Assembly (NCBI RefSeq): GCF_014837045.1
Contig: NZ_JACSPR010000001.1
Coordinates: 213,340-277,339 of the forward strand
Direction of reading: 5' to 3'
Source: Corynebacterium gallinarum
GTDB taxonomy: Bacteria > Actinomycetota > Actinomycetes > Mycobacteriales > Mycobacteriaceae
Length of the DNA stretch: 64,000 bases
Shown here: in pieces, positions 26,511 through 35,227 of the stretch
Position numbering within the stretch: the first letter of the stretch is position 1
Layout: every line of letters starts with the position of its first letter
Notes under the pieces: model-generated
What the model saw: only the letters and a program-made list of their open reading frames with translations
Databases searched by the model: none
Told to the model about the DNA's origin: nothing
Position numbers and translations under genes: made by a program

Positions 26511-27116
26511 CTAATTCTGCGCAACGGGGCCGAGGGCGGCAACCCTCCGGGCTTCATGGAGGTGGTCTGCGATGCCCCCGTCGGGATCCTGCAGATATGC
26601 CTGGGTGGCCTGGGCGTGGGCGATGACCGCAGATAACAGGGGGTTTACCTCACCGTCCAGTGCAGCTAGGGCCCGGATCAGGCTGCGTTGGGTATCCTCA
26701 TCACCACGACCAAGCTCCGCCACCAGTTCTGTGGCTAAGGCTGCGCGTTCCGTATCGGGCACCACCGCCACCGCAAGCCGCCAGGCTGCGGTACGCGAGG
26801 CTGCGTTGGCGTCGTGAAGCATCTGTGTTGTCAGCACCTCCCAGGTCCCCGGGGCCTGGATCTTGGACAACGTGTGCAGCGCCTGGCTTCGCGCCTCCGG
26901 ATCGTTTAAGGCGGCGGTGAGCAGCGGAAAGGTCTCTGTCACGGGATGACGGGTGAGCGCCCAGGTGACCATGTCACGGACGAAGAAATGAGGTTCCCCA
27001 CCGAGGCGTTCCATGAGTGGAACAAGATGTGCTGGGTTGGGGTCGGTTCCTGCTGCCAAGGCAGCCCGCAGGCGGATTGATGGATCAGTGGACTGGAAAG
27101 CTCGCGTGATGGTCAT
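26511..27116 (-). CDS. HEAT-repeat protein, partner of the MerR-HEAT regulator
   Basis: A 201-residue soluble protein built of helical pairs (SIRLRAALAAG, FFVRDMVTWALTRHP, EARSQALHTLSKI, ASRTAAWRLAVAV, DTQRSLIRALAALD), about five HEAT-like repeats. No enzyme motif or signal peptide. It is first in an operon with the MerR-HEAT gene, which starts 4 nt later. HEAT solenoids bind proteins; direct contact with the solenoid of the regulator is a reasonable but untested idea. The start follows the promoter's -10 by 6 nt. Confidence 0.8.
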   Translation of the reverse strand: MTITRAFQSTDPSIRLRAALAAGTDPNPAHLVPLMERLGGEPHFFVRDMVTWALTRHPVTETFPLLTAALNDPEARSQALHTLSKIQAPGTWEVLTTQMLHDANAASRTAAWRLAVAVVPDTERAALATELVAELGRGDEDTQRSLIRALAALDGEVNPLLSAVIAHAQATQAYLQDPDGGIADHLHEARRVAALGPVAQN

Positions 27117-27122
27117 GCCTCC

Positions 27123-27153
27123 ACCCCACCACCTGACACGGTGTCAGGGTCAA
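27123..27153 (-). promoter_or_regulatory. MerR-type promoter and operator
   Basis: On the minus strand: TTGACC (complement of 27148-27153), a 19-nt spacer, then TGGGGT (complement of 27123-27128), 6 nt before the ATG. The long spacer contains a perfect dyad, CCTGACAC-N1-GTGTCAGG (27132-27148). An over-long spacer with the operator between -35 and -10 is the signature of promoters twisted open by MerR proteins, so the operon is probably autoregulated. Confidence 0.7.
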
Positions 27154-27156
27154 GAA

Positions 27157-27182
27157 AACCCCGCTGCTTACACAGCGGGGTT
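27157..27182 (-). terminator. Rho-independent terminator of ileS
   Basis: A 10-bp stem (AACCCCGCTG with CAGCGGGGTT) and 6-nt loop, followed on the minus strand by TTTTC. It lies just downstream of the ileS stop and just upstream of the MerR-HEAT operon promoter. Confidence 0.88.
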
Positions 27183-27196
27183 GCTCAAACCAGGGT

Positions 27197-30100
27197 TTAA
27201 GCCTTGACGACGCTCGCGGTAACACCCTTGAGCACCTCGTGGGCGCCCTCGCCGAGATCAGCCTCAACGACCTCGAAGGAGGTGGCAAGAACCTCACCGG
27301 CAATGTGCTCGGCATGGCGGCCGGCCCACTCCAGCTTCTCAGCCGGAACAGACAGCGTCACGCTGATGCGGTCCGAGACCTCGAAGCCGGAGGACTTGCG
27401 CGCATCCTGCAGACCACGGATGACATCGGCGGCCCAGCCTTCAGCCTCAAGCTCGGGGGTGACCTCCATGTCCAGGACCACGAGGCCGTCGACATCGTCG
27501 ATCTGGGCGGTGGAATCGGGGTTCGCAGCCACCAGACGTTCGGTGTACTCACCGTCCTGCAGCTCGATGCCGTCGGCGACAACGGTGTCGCCCACGCGCT
27601 CGTAGTTGCCTGCCTTGACCGCCTTGATCACGCGCTGGACATCCTTACCCAGACGTGGGCCGGCGACCTTGGCGTTGACCACCACCTCGAAGGTGCCCAC
27701 CGCATCCACATCGGAGGTCAGGTCCACGTTCTTGACATTGACCTCATCGCGGATGATGGACAGGAAATCGGTCAGTCGTCCGGAATCCGGCAGTGCCACG
27801 GTCAGGTTCGGCAGCGGCAGACGGTTGCGCAGCTTGTGGGACTTGCGGATCGAGGAGGCCGCCGAGCACACACCGCGGATCTCATCCATGGTGCGGACCA
27901 GATCGGTGTCAGCCGGGAAGCTGTCTGCCGAGGGGAAATCGGTGAGGTGGACGGAGCGCTCACCGGTCAGGCCGCGCCAGATGACCTCGGTGGTCATCGG
28001 CAGCAGGGGTGCCGCCACGCGGGTGAGGGTCTCCAGCACGGTGTAGAGGGTGTTGAAGGCCTCCGGGTGTGCCTCGTCGCCGGCCCAGAAACGGTCACGG
28101 GAACGACGGACATACCAGTTGGTCAGGGCGTCACAGAACCAGCGCACCTGGTCACAGGCGCGGGCGATGTCGGTGGCATCGAGCGCTGCGGTGACATCGG
28201 CAACCAGGTCGTGCAGCTTGGCCAGGATGTAGCGGTCCAGCACGTCGGTGGAGTCCACCGACCAGGTGGCCTTCTTCGAGGCGTAGAGCTGCAGGAAGGA
28301 ATACGCGTTCCACATGGGCAGCTGGGCCTGGCGCACACCCTCACGAATGCCCTTCTCGGTGACGATCAGGTTGCCGCCACGCAGGATCGGCGAGCTCATG
28401 AGGAACCAGCGCATCGCATCGGAACCGTCGCGGTCGAAGACCTCGTTGACGTTGGGGTAGTTGCCCTTGGACTTTGACATCTTCAGCCCGTCATCACCCA
28501 GGACAATGCCGTGCGCGACGACCTTCTTGAAGGCGGGGCGGTCGAACAGTGCGACAGACAGCACGTGCAGCAGGTAGAACCAGCCACGGGTCTGACCGAT
28601 GTACTCCACGATGAAGTCGGCCGGCGCGTGGGTGTCGAACCAGTCCTTGTTCTCGAACGGGTAGTGAACCTGGGCGAACGGCATGGAGCCGGAATCGAAC
28701 CACACGTCCAGCACATCCGGCACACGGCGCATGGTGGACTTGCCGGTCGGATCGTCAGGGTTCGGGCGGGTCAGTTCATCGATGTACGGGCGGTGCAGGG
28801 AGGTCGGGCGGACACCGAAGTCGGCCTCGAGCTCGTCGAGGGAGCCGTAGACATCCACGCGTGGGTAGTTCTCATCATCGGAGACCCACACCGGGAGCGG
28901 GGAACCCCAGTAGCGGGAGCGGGAGATGTTCCAGTCGCGGGCGCCTTCCAGCCACTTGCCGAACTGTCCGTCCCGGATGTGGGCCGGCATCCACTCGATG
29001 TCCTGGTTGGTCTCCACCATGCGGTCGCGGATCTCGGTGACATTGACGAACCAGGAGGGCAGCGCCATGTAGATCAGGGGCTCACCGGAACGCCAGGAGT
29101 GCGGGTAGGAGTGCTCAATGGTCTGGTGACGGACCACGCGCCCCTTGGCCTTGAGGTCACGGATGATGTCCTTGTTGGCGTCGAAGACCAGCTGACCCTC
29201 ATATTCCGGGGTGAGGGAGGTGAACTTACCGTCCATGTCCACGGGGATGACCGGGGCGATATCAGCGGTGTTACAGACGTTCATATCGTCCTCACCGAAG
29301 GCGGGTGCCTGGTGGACGATACCGGTGCCGTCCTCGGTGGTGACATAGTCCGCACCGAGGATCTGGAAGGCGTTGGGCTGGTCACGGAAGTAGTCGAAGA
29401 CCGGCTCATAGGTCAGGCCGATGAGCTCGGATCCCGGGTGCTCGGAGATGATCGTGGCATCGGTGCCCAGTTCCTTGGCGTACGCGCCCACCAGGTCGCG
29501 GGCCAGCAGGAGCTTCTGTCCGACGAAGCCCTCCTCACCGTCGTCAGCGACCTCGACGAGTGCGTAGGTGACGGACGGGTTGACCGCCAGCGCGAGGTTG
29601 GACGGCAGGGTCCACGGGGTGGTGGTCCAGGCGATCGCGTTGGCACCGATGAGCGCCTCATTGGCCTCGGTGCCCTCGATCTTGCCGGTGATCGGCATGG
29701 TGACGGTCAGGGTCGGGTCCTGGCGCATCTTGTAGGAATCATCCAGGCGGGTCTCCTGGTTGGACAGTGGGGTGTGCTCTGCCCAGGAGTACGGCAGGAC
29801 GCGGAAGCCCTGGTAGATCAGGCCCTTGTCGTAGAGTTCCTTGAATGCCCAGATCACGGACTCCATGTAGGTGAGATCCATGGTCTTGTAGCCGTTGTCG
29901 AAGTCGACCCAGCGTGCCTGGCGGGTGACGTATTCCTCCCACTCCCTGGTGTACTGGAGGACGGACTTGGCGCAGTAGTCGTTGAACTGGGCCAGGCCCA
30001 TGGACTCGATCTCGCCCTTGTCCTTGATGCCCAGCTGCTTCTCCGCCTCCAGCTCGGCGGGGAGACCGTGGGTGTCCCAGCCGAAGACGCGGGGCACGCG

Positions 30101-30361
30101 GTAGCCACGCATGGTCTGGTAGCGGGGCACGATGTCCTTGACGTAACCGGTCAGGAGGTGACCGTAGTGGGGCAGACCGTTTGCGAATGGGGGGCCGTCA
30201 TAGAAGACGTAATCCTCGGCGTCATTGCGCTGGTCGATGCTGGCCTGGAAGGTGTCATCCTTCTTCCAGAAGTCGAGTACGTTTTCCTCCAAGTCGGGGA
30301 AACGTGATGATCCACCGGTCATGTCGACCAGTGGGTAAACTCCGCCAACGGCTTCAGTCAT
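27197..30361 (-). CDS. ileS: Isoleucyl-tRNA synthetase
   Basis: IleS charges tRNA-Ile. The 1054-residue enzyme shows the HIGH-type motif as [10 protein letters not shown] (about 74-83), the editing (CP1) domain, KMSKS in LKMSKSKGN, and the long C-terminal anticodon-binding region with DUF5915-like end, as in actinobacterial and eukaryote-like class I IleRS (size above 1000 residues). ATG 30361 was chosen over TTG 30394 because AAGGAT and AGGGA lie before it. It is preceded by a T-box riboswitch, so expression should rise when uncharged tRNA-Ile accumulates. Confidence 0.96.
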   Translation of the reverse strand: MTEAVGGVYPLVDMTGGSSRFPDLEENVLDFWKKDDTFQASIDQRNDAEDYVFYDGPPFANGLPHYGHLLTGYVKDIVPRYQTMRGYRVPRVFGWDTHGLPAELEAEKQLGIKDKGEIESMGLAQFNDYCAKSVLQYTREWEEYVTRQARWVDFDNGYKTMDLTYMESVIWAFKELYDKGLIYQGFRVLPYSWAEHTPLSNQETRLDDSYKMRQDPTLTVTMPITGKIEGTEANEALIGANAIAWTTTPWTLPSNLALAVNPSVTYALVEVADDGEEGFVGQKLLLARDLVGAYAKELGTDATIISEHPGSELIGLTYEPVFDYFRDQPNAFQILGADYVTTEDGTGIVHQAPAFGEDDMNVCNTADIAPVIPVDMDGKFTSLTPEYEGQLVFDANKDIIRDLKAKGRVVRHQTIEHSYPHSWRSGEPLIYMALPSWFVNVTEIRDRMVETNQDIEWMPAHIRDGQFGKWLEGARDWNISRSRYWGSPLPVWVSDDENYPRVDVYGSLDELEADFGVRPTSLHRPYIDELTRPNPDDPTGKSTMRRVPDVLDVWFDSGSMPFAQVHYPFENKDWFDTHAPADFIVEYIGQTRGWFYLLHVLSVALFDRPAFKKVVAHGIVLGDDGLKMSKSKGNYPNVNEVFDRDGSDAMRWFLMSSPILRGGNLIVTEKGIREGVRQAQLPMWNAYSFLQLYASKKATWSVDSTDVLDRYILAKLHDLVADVTAALDATDIARACDQVRWFCDALTNWYVRRSRDRFWAGDEAHPEAFNTLYTVLETLTRVAAPLLPMTTEVIWRGLTGERSVHLTDFPSADSFPADTDLVRTMDEIRGVCSAASSIRKSHKLRNRLPLPNLTVALPDSGRLTDFLSIIRDEVNVKNVDLTSDVDAVGTFEVVVNAKVAGPRLGKDVQRVIKAVKAGNYERVGDTVVADGIELQDGEYTERLVAANPDSTAQIDDVDGLVVLDMEVTPELEAEGWAADVIRGLQDARKSSGFEVSDRISVTLSVPAEKLEWAGRHAEHIAGEVLATSFEVVEADLGEGAHEVLKGVTASVVKA

Positions 30362-30646
30362 GTGATTGGGTCCCTTATCCTTCGCAAGTGCCAATAGTGG
30401 TCATGTACTTGCGGGGACGCCCGTTGATCCGGACGCGGTACCACCCTGCTTGAACCTGCGGCCCGTCAACAGGCCACCGGTCCCACTTGATTGAACAGGT
30501 CTGTCACGGTCCCACCCGTCCGGTTCTACTGGGCCTGCACCCTCCCATGGGGGCGGGTGCGGGCTGTTCTTCCGGAAAGACTCCCCGGTGATGGCCGGAT
30601 CATCGCCTTCGCCTCTCTGTGTGTCACAGGGAAACGACTGTCGCTC
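30362..30646 (-). promoter_or_regulatory. T-box riboswitch of ileS
   Basis: Read on the minus strand, the leader contains the hallmark T-box sequence GGGTGGTACCGCG (complement of 30434-30446), which pairs with the CCA end of uncharged tRNA. About 150 nt earlier an ATC isoleucine codon (complement of 30590-30592) sits in the expected specifier loop, next to ACCGGGGAG. There is no T-tract terminator between the T-box and the ATG; instead the RBS region follows, so control is probably at translation, as described for actinobacterial ileS leaders. A -10 TATACT (complement of 30647-30652) gives the likely start of the transcript. Confidence 0.88.
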
Positions 30647-30712
30647 AGTATAGCGCACGGTGGCAGAAAGGCCGTTCCGGGAGTGGCTGGATCCCGCGTC
30701 CCCCGGACTTGG

Positions 30713-30934
30713 TCACAGCGCATCCTGGTGCCGGTCCGGGGTCCGCTCGTCCAGTGGTGGCCGGGACCTCCTCCCGGAGTGGGTGCGTGCCCGTGATTCA
30801 CCGATGAGGAAACACACCAGACCGGCAACCACCGTGATGATGAGCAGCCACGTCCAGATCTCCGACGGGGTGGTAACCGTCACCACCAGCAGGATGAAAC
30901 CGAGGGCGGATAATACAAGGGCGGCGATGAACAT
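30713..30934 (-). CDS. Small two-helix membrane protein
   Basis: A 73-residue protein with two hydrophobic helices (about 3-20 and 26-44) and a basic, Arg-rich polar tail (SRARTHSGRRSRPP). It sits between ileS and divIVA, where related corynebacteria also have a small membrane protein. No function is known. Start ATG 30934; AGGAAG lies upstream on the minus strand. Confidence 0.6.
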   Translation of the reverse strand: MFIAALVLSALGFILLVVTVTTPSEIWTWLLIITVVAGLVCFLIGESRARTHSGRRSRPPLDERTPDRHQDAL

Positions 30935-31014
30935 GTCTTCCTGGATGTGCTGGTGCCGACAGGGACCGGTTGCGCCCCAAGACAGCGCGCGGAGCAGTGC
31001 TGGGGCAAACCAAT

Positions 31015-31050
31015 GGCTCCCGGGCCCGGTGGGTACCGGACCCGGGAGCC
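31015..31050 (-). terminator. Terminator hairpin downstream of divIVA
   Basis: A 10-bp GC-rich stem (GGCTCCCGGG with CCCGGGAGCC) plus an inner CCGGT/ACCGG helix. No strong T-run, but it is the only strong hairpin between divIVA and the next minus-strand gene. Confidence 0.65.
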
Positions 31051-31112
31051 GGGTGTACTACGTGGAGGAGAGGTCACCGCGTGGGATGCCCCTCATCCCG
31101 GGTCAGATCAGA

Positions 31113-32183
31113 TCAGGAATTCTGACCACCGGGGTTGTTGCCGGTGTTGCCCGCAGGTGCGGAGGAACCACGTGCGTTGAGTTCCTCCAGCTGGCCCTCG
31201 AGGAGGGACTTCAGGCGGGTGCGGTACTCGCGCTCGAACACCTGGAGCTCGGCGATGCGGGTCTCCAGAGCGTTCTGCTGCTCCTTGACGGCTGCCATGG
31301 TCTCGGTGTGCTTGCGCTCGGCATCAGCCTGCAGGGCGTTGGCCTTGTCCTCAGCCTGACGGATCTGGGCCTCAGCGCGTGCGGTGGAATCCGCGAGGGT
31401 GGCAGCGGACTTCTTCTCCGCCTCATCGACGAGGTTCTTGGCGCGCGACTCAGCCTCATCGACGAGGTTCTTGGCGCGCGACTCGGCGTCGGCGATCTGC
31501 TTCTCAGCGCGCTGACGTGCATCCTCGAGGGTCCGGTTGGAGCTGGTGTTGGCCTCGGAGATCTGCTTCTCGGCAGCCTCACGGGCATCATCGAGCATCG
31601 ACTTGGCCTCGGCGCGGGCATCGGAGGTCAGGCGATCGGCCATCTCCTGCGCCAGCCCCAGGACCTTCGCGGCTTGCATGTGGGTATCTACGGTGGCGCC
31701 ACCGCTGGCGGCCGGTGCGGCCTGTGCCGCTGGGGCTGCCGCTGCTGGGGTACCGCTGCCGGTGTTGGCCTTGGCCTTCTCCGCCTCATCGCGTGCAGCC
31801 TTGGCATCAGCCTGAGCCTTCTGCAGCTGATCCTGGGCAGCCTTGGCATCATTCTGTGCCTTGGTGGCGGTCTTCTGCGCATCGTCGAGCTTGGTCTTGT
31901 ACTCAGCCCGGATCTTCTCTTCGATCTCACGACGCAGAGCGGACTCATCAACGCGTGGGGATCCGGAACCTGCAGCGCTGGCTCCCGCGGGGGATCCGTC
32001 CTTCAGCTGAGTCTCGAGCTCCTCAACCCGCTGGGTGAGGTCGTCATTTTCCTCCTGGAGCTGGGCGAGGGTGTCCTCCACCAGATCCAGGAACTGATCA
32101 ACCTCATCCTCGTTGTAGCCACGCTTGCCGATAGGCGGCTTACTGAAAGCGACGTTATGCACATCAGCTGGAGTCAACGGCAT
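31113..32183 (-). CDS. divIVA: Polar growth and cell-shape coiled-coil protein DivIVA (Wag31)
   Basis: DivIVA/Wag31 collects at the poles of corynebacteria and directs apical wall growth. The 356-residue protein has the conserved N-terminal domain ([33 protein letters not shown], split here by position: residues 1-20 and 21-33) with the Gly-Tyr membrane-binding turn, a first coiled coil to about residue 60, a Ser/Gly/Ala linker, and a long second coiled coil from about 75 to 330 broken by an Ala/Pro segment near 145-165. An 11-residue segment, [11 protein letters not shown], is present twice in tandem. RBS AAGGGAA precedes ATG 32183. Confidence 0.94.
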   Translation of the reverse strand: MPLTPADVHNVAFSKPPIGKRGYNEDEVDQFLDLVEDTLAQLQEENDDLTQRVEELETQLKDGSPAGASAAGSGSPRVDESALRREIEEKIRAEYKTKLDDAQKTATKAQNDAKAAQDQLQKAQADAKAARDEAEKAKANTGSGTPAAAAPAAQAAPAASGGATVDTHMQAAKVLGLAQEMADRLTSDARAEAKSMLDDAREAAEKQISEANTSSNRTLEDARQRAEKQIADAESRAKNLVDEAESRAKNLVDEAEKKSAATLADSTARAEAQIRQAEDKANALQADAERKHTETMAAVKEQQNALETRIAELQVFEREYRTRLKSLLEGQLEELNARGSSAPAGNTGNNPGGQNS

Positions 32184-32604
32184 TAGCGGATTCCCTTCGA
32201 TTTAACGGTGGCCCCAGGCATGGGCCGGGACTCGGCCGCGGGAATCTCCCACGGCCGGAACTTCCATTCATCTTACTGACCTTCTCACGTGATTGTAGCC
32301 AGCAACCCACTTTTGCTCAGTTCACTCGCCGGTGAAATCCACTGTCTTCCCTGCAACCAGTGGAGCGCTGTGCGGTGGGTCGCGCAAAACGGACACAATC
32401 ACGAACGCACACAACCCTACTCCCCCCGATCACGGAAAGGTCGTTTGAATGGCTATTTCACCATGTCCCACCACCCCGAGACTGTGACCACCCGGCCGGT
32501 GGGCGCGCATCAACACTGGATAGAGACTTCAGTTACCCGGTGGTAACCGGGTGTGCATGTCCTGTGTGTCGGGTGTGCAAAATGGGGGTGATTTACACAC
32601 AAAA
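32184..32604 (-). promoter_or_regulatory. Long upstream region of divIVA
   Basis: More than 400 nt lie between the terminator of yggT and divIVA. I see a -10 candidate TAAGAT on the minus strand (complement of 32270-32275), giving a leader of about 80 nt with a GGCCG/CGGCC hairpin, and a perfect inverted repeat GTTACC-CGGT-GGTAAC at 32532-32547. Plus-strand frames here lack RBS and family features, so I call no gene. Confidence 0.5.
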
Positions 32605-32649
32605 CCCGCCTGCGGGCGACACCATCGGTGGGTGTCGCTCGCAGACGGG
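32605..32649 (-). terminator. Rho-independent terminator of yggT
   Basis: About 17 base pairs with one mismatch (outer CCCG/CGGG, inner GCGACACC/GGTGTCGC), 7-nt loop, followed on the minus strand by TTTTG. Ends the yggT transcript. Confidence 0.88.
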
Positions 32650-32681
32650 CTGAGCCTGTCCTGCGTGAAAGCCCTGCGGGA

Positions 32682-32972
32682 TCAGAAGGGGATGAAGGTG
32701 ACCAGCACCCGGAGGATCGATAGACCGAAGAAGAGGACGATCACGGAGATATCCAGGCGGATATTGCCCAGGGGCAGAGGGGGGATGATCCGGCGCAGCA
32801 ACCTCACCGGCGGATCAGTCACCATGAAAATCGGCTCGGCGATCACATAGAACCACTTGGGTGGCGAGAAGGACCGGGAAAAGGACTGGATCATCTCAAT
32901 GACAATGCGTGCGATCAGCACGTACATGTAGAGGCTGATGATCCAGGCGATCAAAGTTGCAAATGTACCCAC
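32682..32972 (-). CDS. YggT family membrane protein
   Basis: A 96-residue membrane protein with two helices; the segment PPKWFYVIAEPIFMVTDPPVRLLRRIIPP is the YggT-family signature (two short stretches between residues 35 and 63). YggT proteins are found beside sepF and division genes across bacteria; a role in osmotic or division-related membrane processes is suspected only. GTG 32972 follows TAGGCT (complement of 32981-32986) by 8 nt, so it likely has its own leaderless promoter, although it also follows sepF. Confidence 0.85.
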   Translation of the reverse strand: MGTFATLIAWIISLYMYVLIARIVIEMIQSFSRSFSPPKWFYVIAEPIFMVTDPPVRLLRRIIPPLPLGNIRLDISVIVLFFGLSILRVLVTFIPF

Positions 32973-33212
32973 GGGGAAACAGCCTAACTGAACTTGGACG
33001 ATGACGGAACCTGGTTGCCGTCCCGGCCCCACGCACGGTGGACACACTCCACCGCATCGTGGCTCCGCCACGGGTGGGGTAACCGATCACGCTGCACATG
33101 ATTCGATCCTGCAGATCGCACGCTCCGGCACATGCTCATGACCACCCGCCACTCACCGGTGCACGGCATGCGGTGTCGGGTGTGTCGGTGTCGGGTAAGA
33201 CCAACCGGGGTG

Positions 33213-33680
33213 TTAGTGGATACGCGCGGCGCGCTCCAGCTCGGAGATGGAGATATCCGAGGTTTCCGGGGTGATGGCGAAGTTCTCGCTGTCGAGTTTC
33301 TGCATCTTGCCACGCAGGGCGAAGCACAGGCCGGCGGCGAAGTCGACGATGCGACGTGCCTCCTCGCGGGTGAGGCGGGACATGTCGAACACCACTGCGT
33401 CACCGTCACGGAATGCGGCGCCGATCTCCTGTGCGTCCTCGAAGGAGTTCAGGCCGACGGTGACGATGGTGGGCTGGTAGGCACGCGATGCAGGTGCGGG
33501 GGCGGGAGCCGGTGCCGCAGGAATGGCCGACTGTGGGCGGGAGTATCCGTACTCCGGCTCACGGTATTCGGGAGCGTAGGCGGTAGCGCCCTCGTATCGG
33601 GGTTCGTCCTGGTAGTAGGCGTCATCGGCCTCATACGGAGTGAGCCCGAAGAACTCCTTGGTCTTCTTGAGCATTGACAT
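33213..33680 (-). CDS. sepF: Cell division protein SepF
   Basis: SepF anchors FtsZ filaments to the membrane. The 155-residue protein has an N-terminal amphipathic helix (MSMLKKTKEFFGLTP), a disordered Tyr/Pro/Ala-rich linker (about 20-70), and the globular SepF core (TIVTVGLNSFEDAQEIGAAF, residues about 70-89; AVVFDMSRL; DFAAGLCFALRG). In actinobacteria SepF is the essential FtsZ anchor because FtsA is absent; none is seen in this cluster. AAGGGAA lies upstream of ATG 33680. Confidence 0.93.
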   Translation of the reverse strand: MSMLKKTKEFFGLTPYEADDAYYQDEPRYEGATAYAPEYREPEYGYSRPQSAIPAAPAPAPAPASRAYQPTIVTVGLNSFEDAQEIGAAFRDGDAVVFDMSRLTREEARRIVDFAAGLCFALRGKMQKLDSENFAITPETSDISISELERAARIH

Positions 33681-33756
33681 GGCAGTTTCCCTTCACCTGG
33701 AATGTCGTGTGGTCATGTGCAGCCGGGTGCGTGGACACCCGTGGAACTTTGTGTTC

Positions 33757-34461
33757 TTACGGTATCGGTCGACTTCCAAGAATTTCTGTTCCGACACGCA
33801 CGATTGTAGAGCCATGCATGATGGCGTCGGCAAGATCTCCAGACATACCGGCAGAAAATTCCATGTTTCTGTCAAAGTGATGTTCCACACCTGCCAATAC
33901 CTCCCTGGCCTGGGAGAAGGCAGAGAGTGAATCCCACCCGACCGGGGGTACACACATCAGCCCCGCCAGCATCAGATGCGACGCTTTCTCGAGCGTCTCC
34001 GCCACCTCCATGACGGCATCCGCGGGCACTCCTCCACGGGAAGTGTCGCCATCCAGGCTCAGCTGGATGAAACAGGAGAGCTTGTCGACGCTGCGATCCC
34101 CCCGTTCCAGCGCGAGTCCCACGCCGCGGTCGAGCGCCTCTGCGAGGCGCACGCTGTCCACCGAGTGGACGGCTGCAGCCCAACGCGCAACGGCGTTCGC
34201 CTTCTTGGTCTGGATCTGCCCGATCATATGGAATTCCATGTCCGGGAATTCCTGGTGCTTGGCCCGCGCCTCCTGTTCCCGGTTCTCCCCCACCGTGGTG
34301 ATACCCAGTTCGTGGAGGATCCGGATGTCCTGGACGGGGTGGTACTTGGTCACCGGCAACAGTGACACGCTCCCGGGAGGGCGACCAGCAGCCATGGTCG
34401 CGTCGTCGATACGCTTTTTCACCCTGTCGAGGTTCGCCTGAAGTTCAGCGCGTCGTTCCAC
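33757..34461 (-). CDS. YggS/PLPBP-type PLP homeostasis protein
   Basis: The 234-residue protein is a single-domain PLP-binding barrel with the lysine in LLPVTKYHP (about residue 39), GENREQEARAK, HMIGQIQTKKA (phosphate and surface region) and MEFSAGMSGDLADAI. Family members buffer pyridoxal phosphate and amino acid pools. GTG 34461 abuts the TAG stop of the YfiH-like gene without a gap, so the two are translationally linked. Confidence 0.92.
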   Translation of the reverse strand: MERRAELQANLDRVKKRIDDATMAAGRPPGSVSLLPVTKYHPVQDIRILHELGITTVGENREQEARAKHQEFPDMEFHMIGQIQTKKANAVARWAAAVHSVDSVRLAEALDRGVGLALERGDRSVDKLSCFIQLSLDGDTSRGGVPADAVMEVAETLEKASHLMLAGLMCVPPVGWDSLSAFSQAREVLAGVEHHFDRNMEFSAGMSGDLADAIMHGSTIVRVGTEILGSRPIP

Positions 34462-35202
34462 CTAGACCACCTCCGGCAGCCAGATGACACCGGCCTGGCG
34501 CCCGGTGGTGCCCTGCCTGCGGTAGGAGAAGAAATCCTCGTCCTCGATGGTGCAGCGCGGGTCGGAGTCGATCATCTGGACCCCCAGGGCGAGCAGCTGG
34601 CGCAGCAGCCCGGCCCGGATGTCCAGTCCCGTGGTGCCCTTCGTGGTGCGGGTCAGGGAACCCGGCAGTTTCGCCTCGACATCACGCGCCATCTGCTCCG
34701 GCACCTCATAATGTTTGCCTGAAGCCGCGGCACCCATGAGCGCGTGGATGTTGATCGGGGTGGCGCCGAGACCGACCATGGTCTCGACCGTCTTCTTCAT
34801 GATGCCGTTGCGTGCGCCCATCCGCCCGGCGTGGACGGCGGCGATGACACCGGCGTCGGTATCGGACAGCAGGACGGGTACACAGTCGGCGACCAGGACG
34901 GCCAGTGCCAGTTCGCGCTGGGTGGTCACCAGGGCGTCGGTGGCCTCAATGGGACCACCGTCCGTGGGGGGCTGGTCAATCACCGTGACGGTGTTGGAGT
35001 GGATCTGTTCCATGTAGACCACCCGGCTCGGATCCAGACCGATGATGCCCGCCAGCCGCGCACGGTTGGCTGCCACATGATCCGGATCATCGCCCACATG
35101 GTCGCCCAGGTTGAAGGAATCATACGGGGATGGGGAAACCCCGCCCGCTCGGGTCGTGAAGACCTTGCGGACGGGGCGTGTGCGTGGGTCAAGACTGTCC
35201 AT
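34462..35202 (-). CDS. YfiH/PgeF-like laccase-domain protein
   Basis: A 246-residue protein of the multicopper-oxidase-like YfiH (Cytosol_2/DUF152) family: YMEQIHSNTV, LVADCVPVLLSD and AAVHAGRMG carry the metal-site His, Cys and His. The usual HAGWRG is HAGRMG here. E. coli YfiH edits wrong muramyl precursors, which fits a location beside the mur genes. The frame is open upstream to 35862 through antisense of ftsZ, but ATG 35202 follows TAGACT (complement of 35210-35215) by 7 nt and is the family start. Confidence 0.88.
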   Translation of the reverse strand: MDSLDPRTRPVRKVFTTRAGGVSPSPYDSFNLGDHVGDDPDHVAANRARLAGIIGLDPSRVVYMEQIHSNTVTVIDQPPTDGGPIEATDALVTTQRELALAVLVADCVPVLLSDTDAGVIAAVHAGRMGARNGIMKKTVETMVGLGATPINIHALMGAAASGKHYEVPEQMARDVEAKLPGSLTRTTKGTTGLDIRAGLLRQLLALGVQMIDSDPRCTIEDEDFFSYRRQGTTGRQAGVIWLPEVV

Positions 35203-35227
35203 GGTCAACAGTCTATTCCCCTGTCTC

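Noticed and set aside
27239..30307. Long plus-strand frames over ileS
   Set aside because: Antisense shadows of ileS without RBS or recognisable domains.
32289..32653. Overlapping plus-strand frames in the divIVA upstream gap
   Set aside because: No RBS, no family features, and they overlap a terminator read from the other strand.
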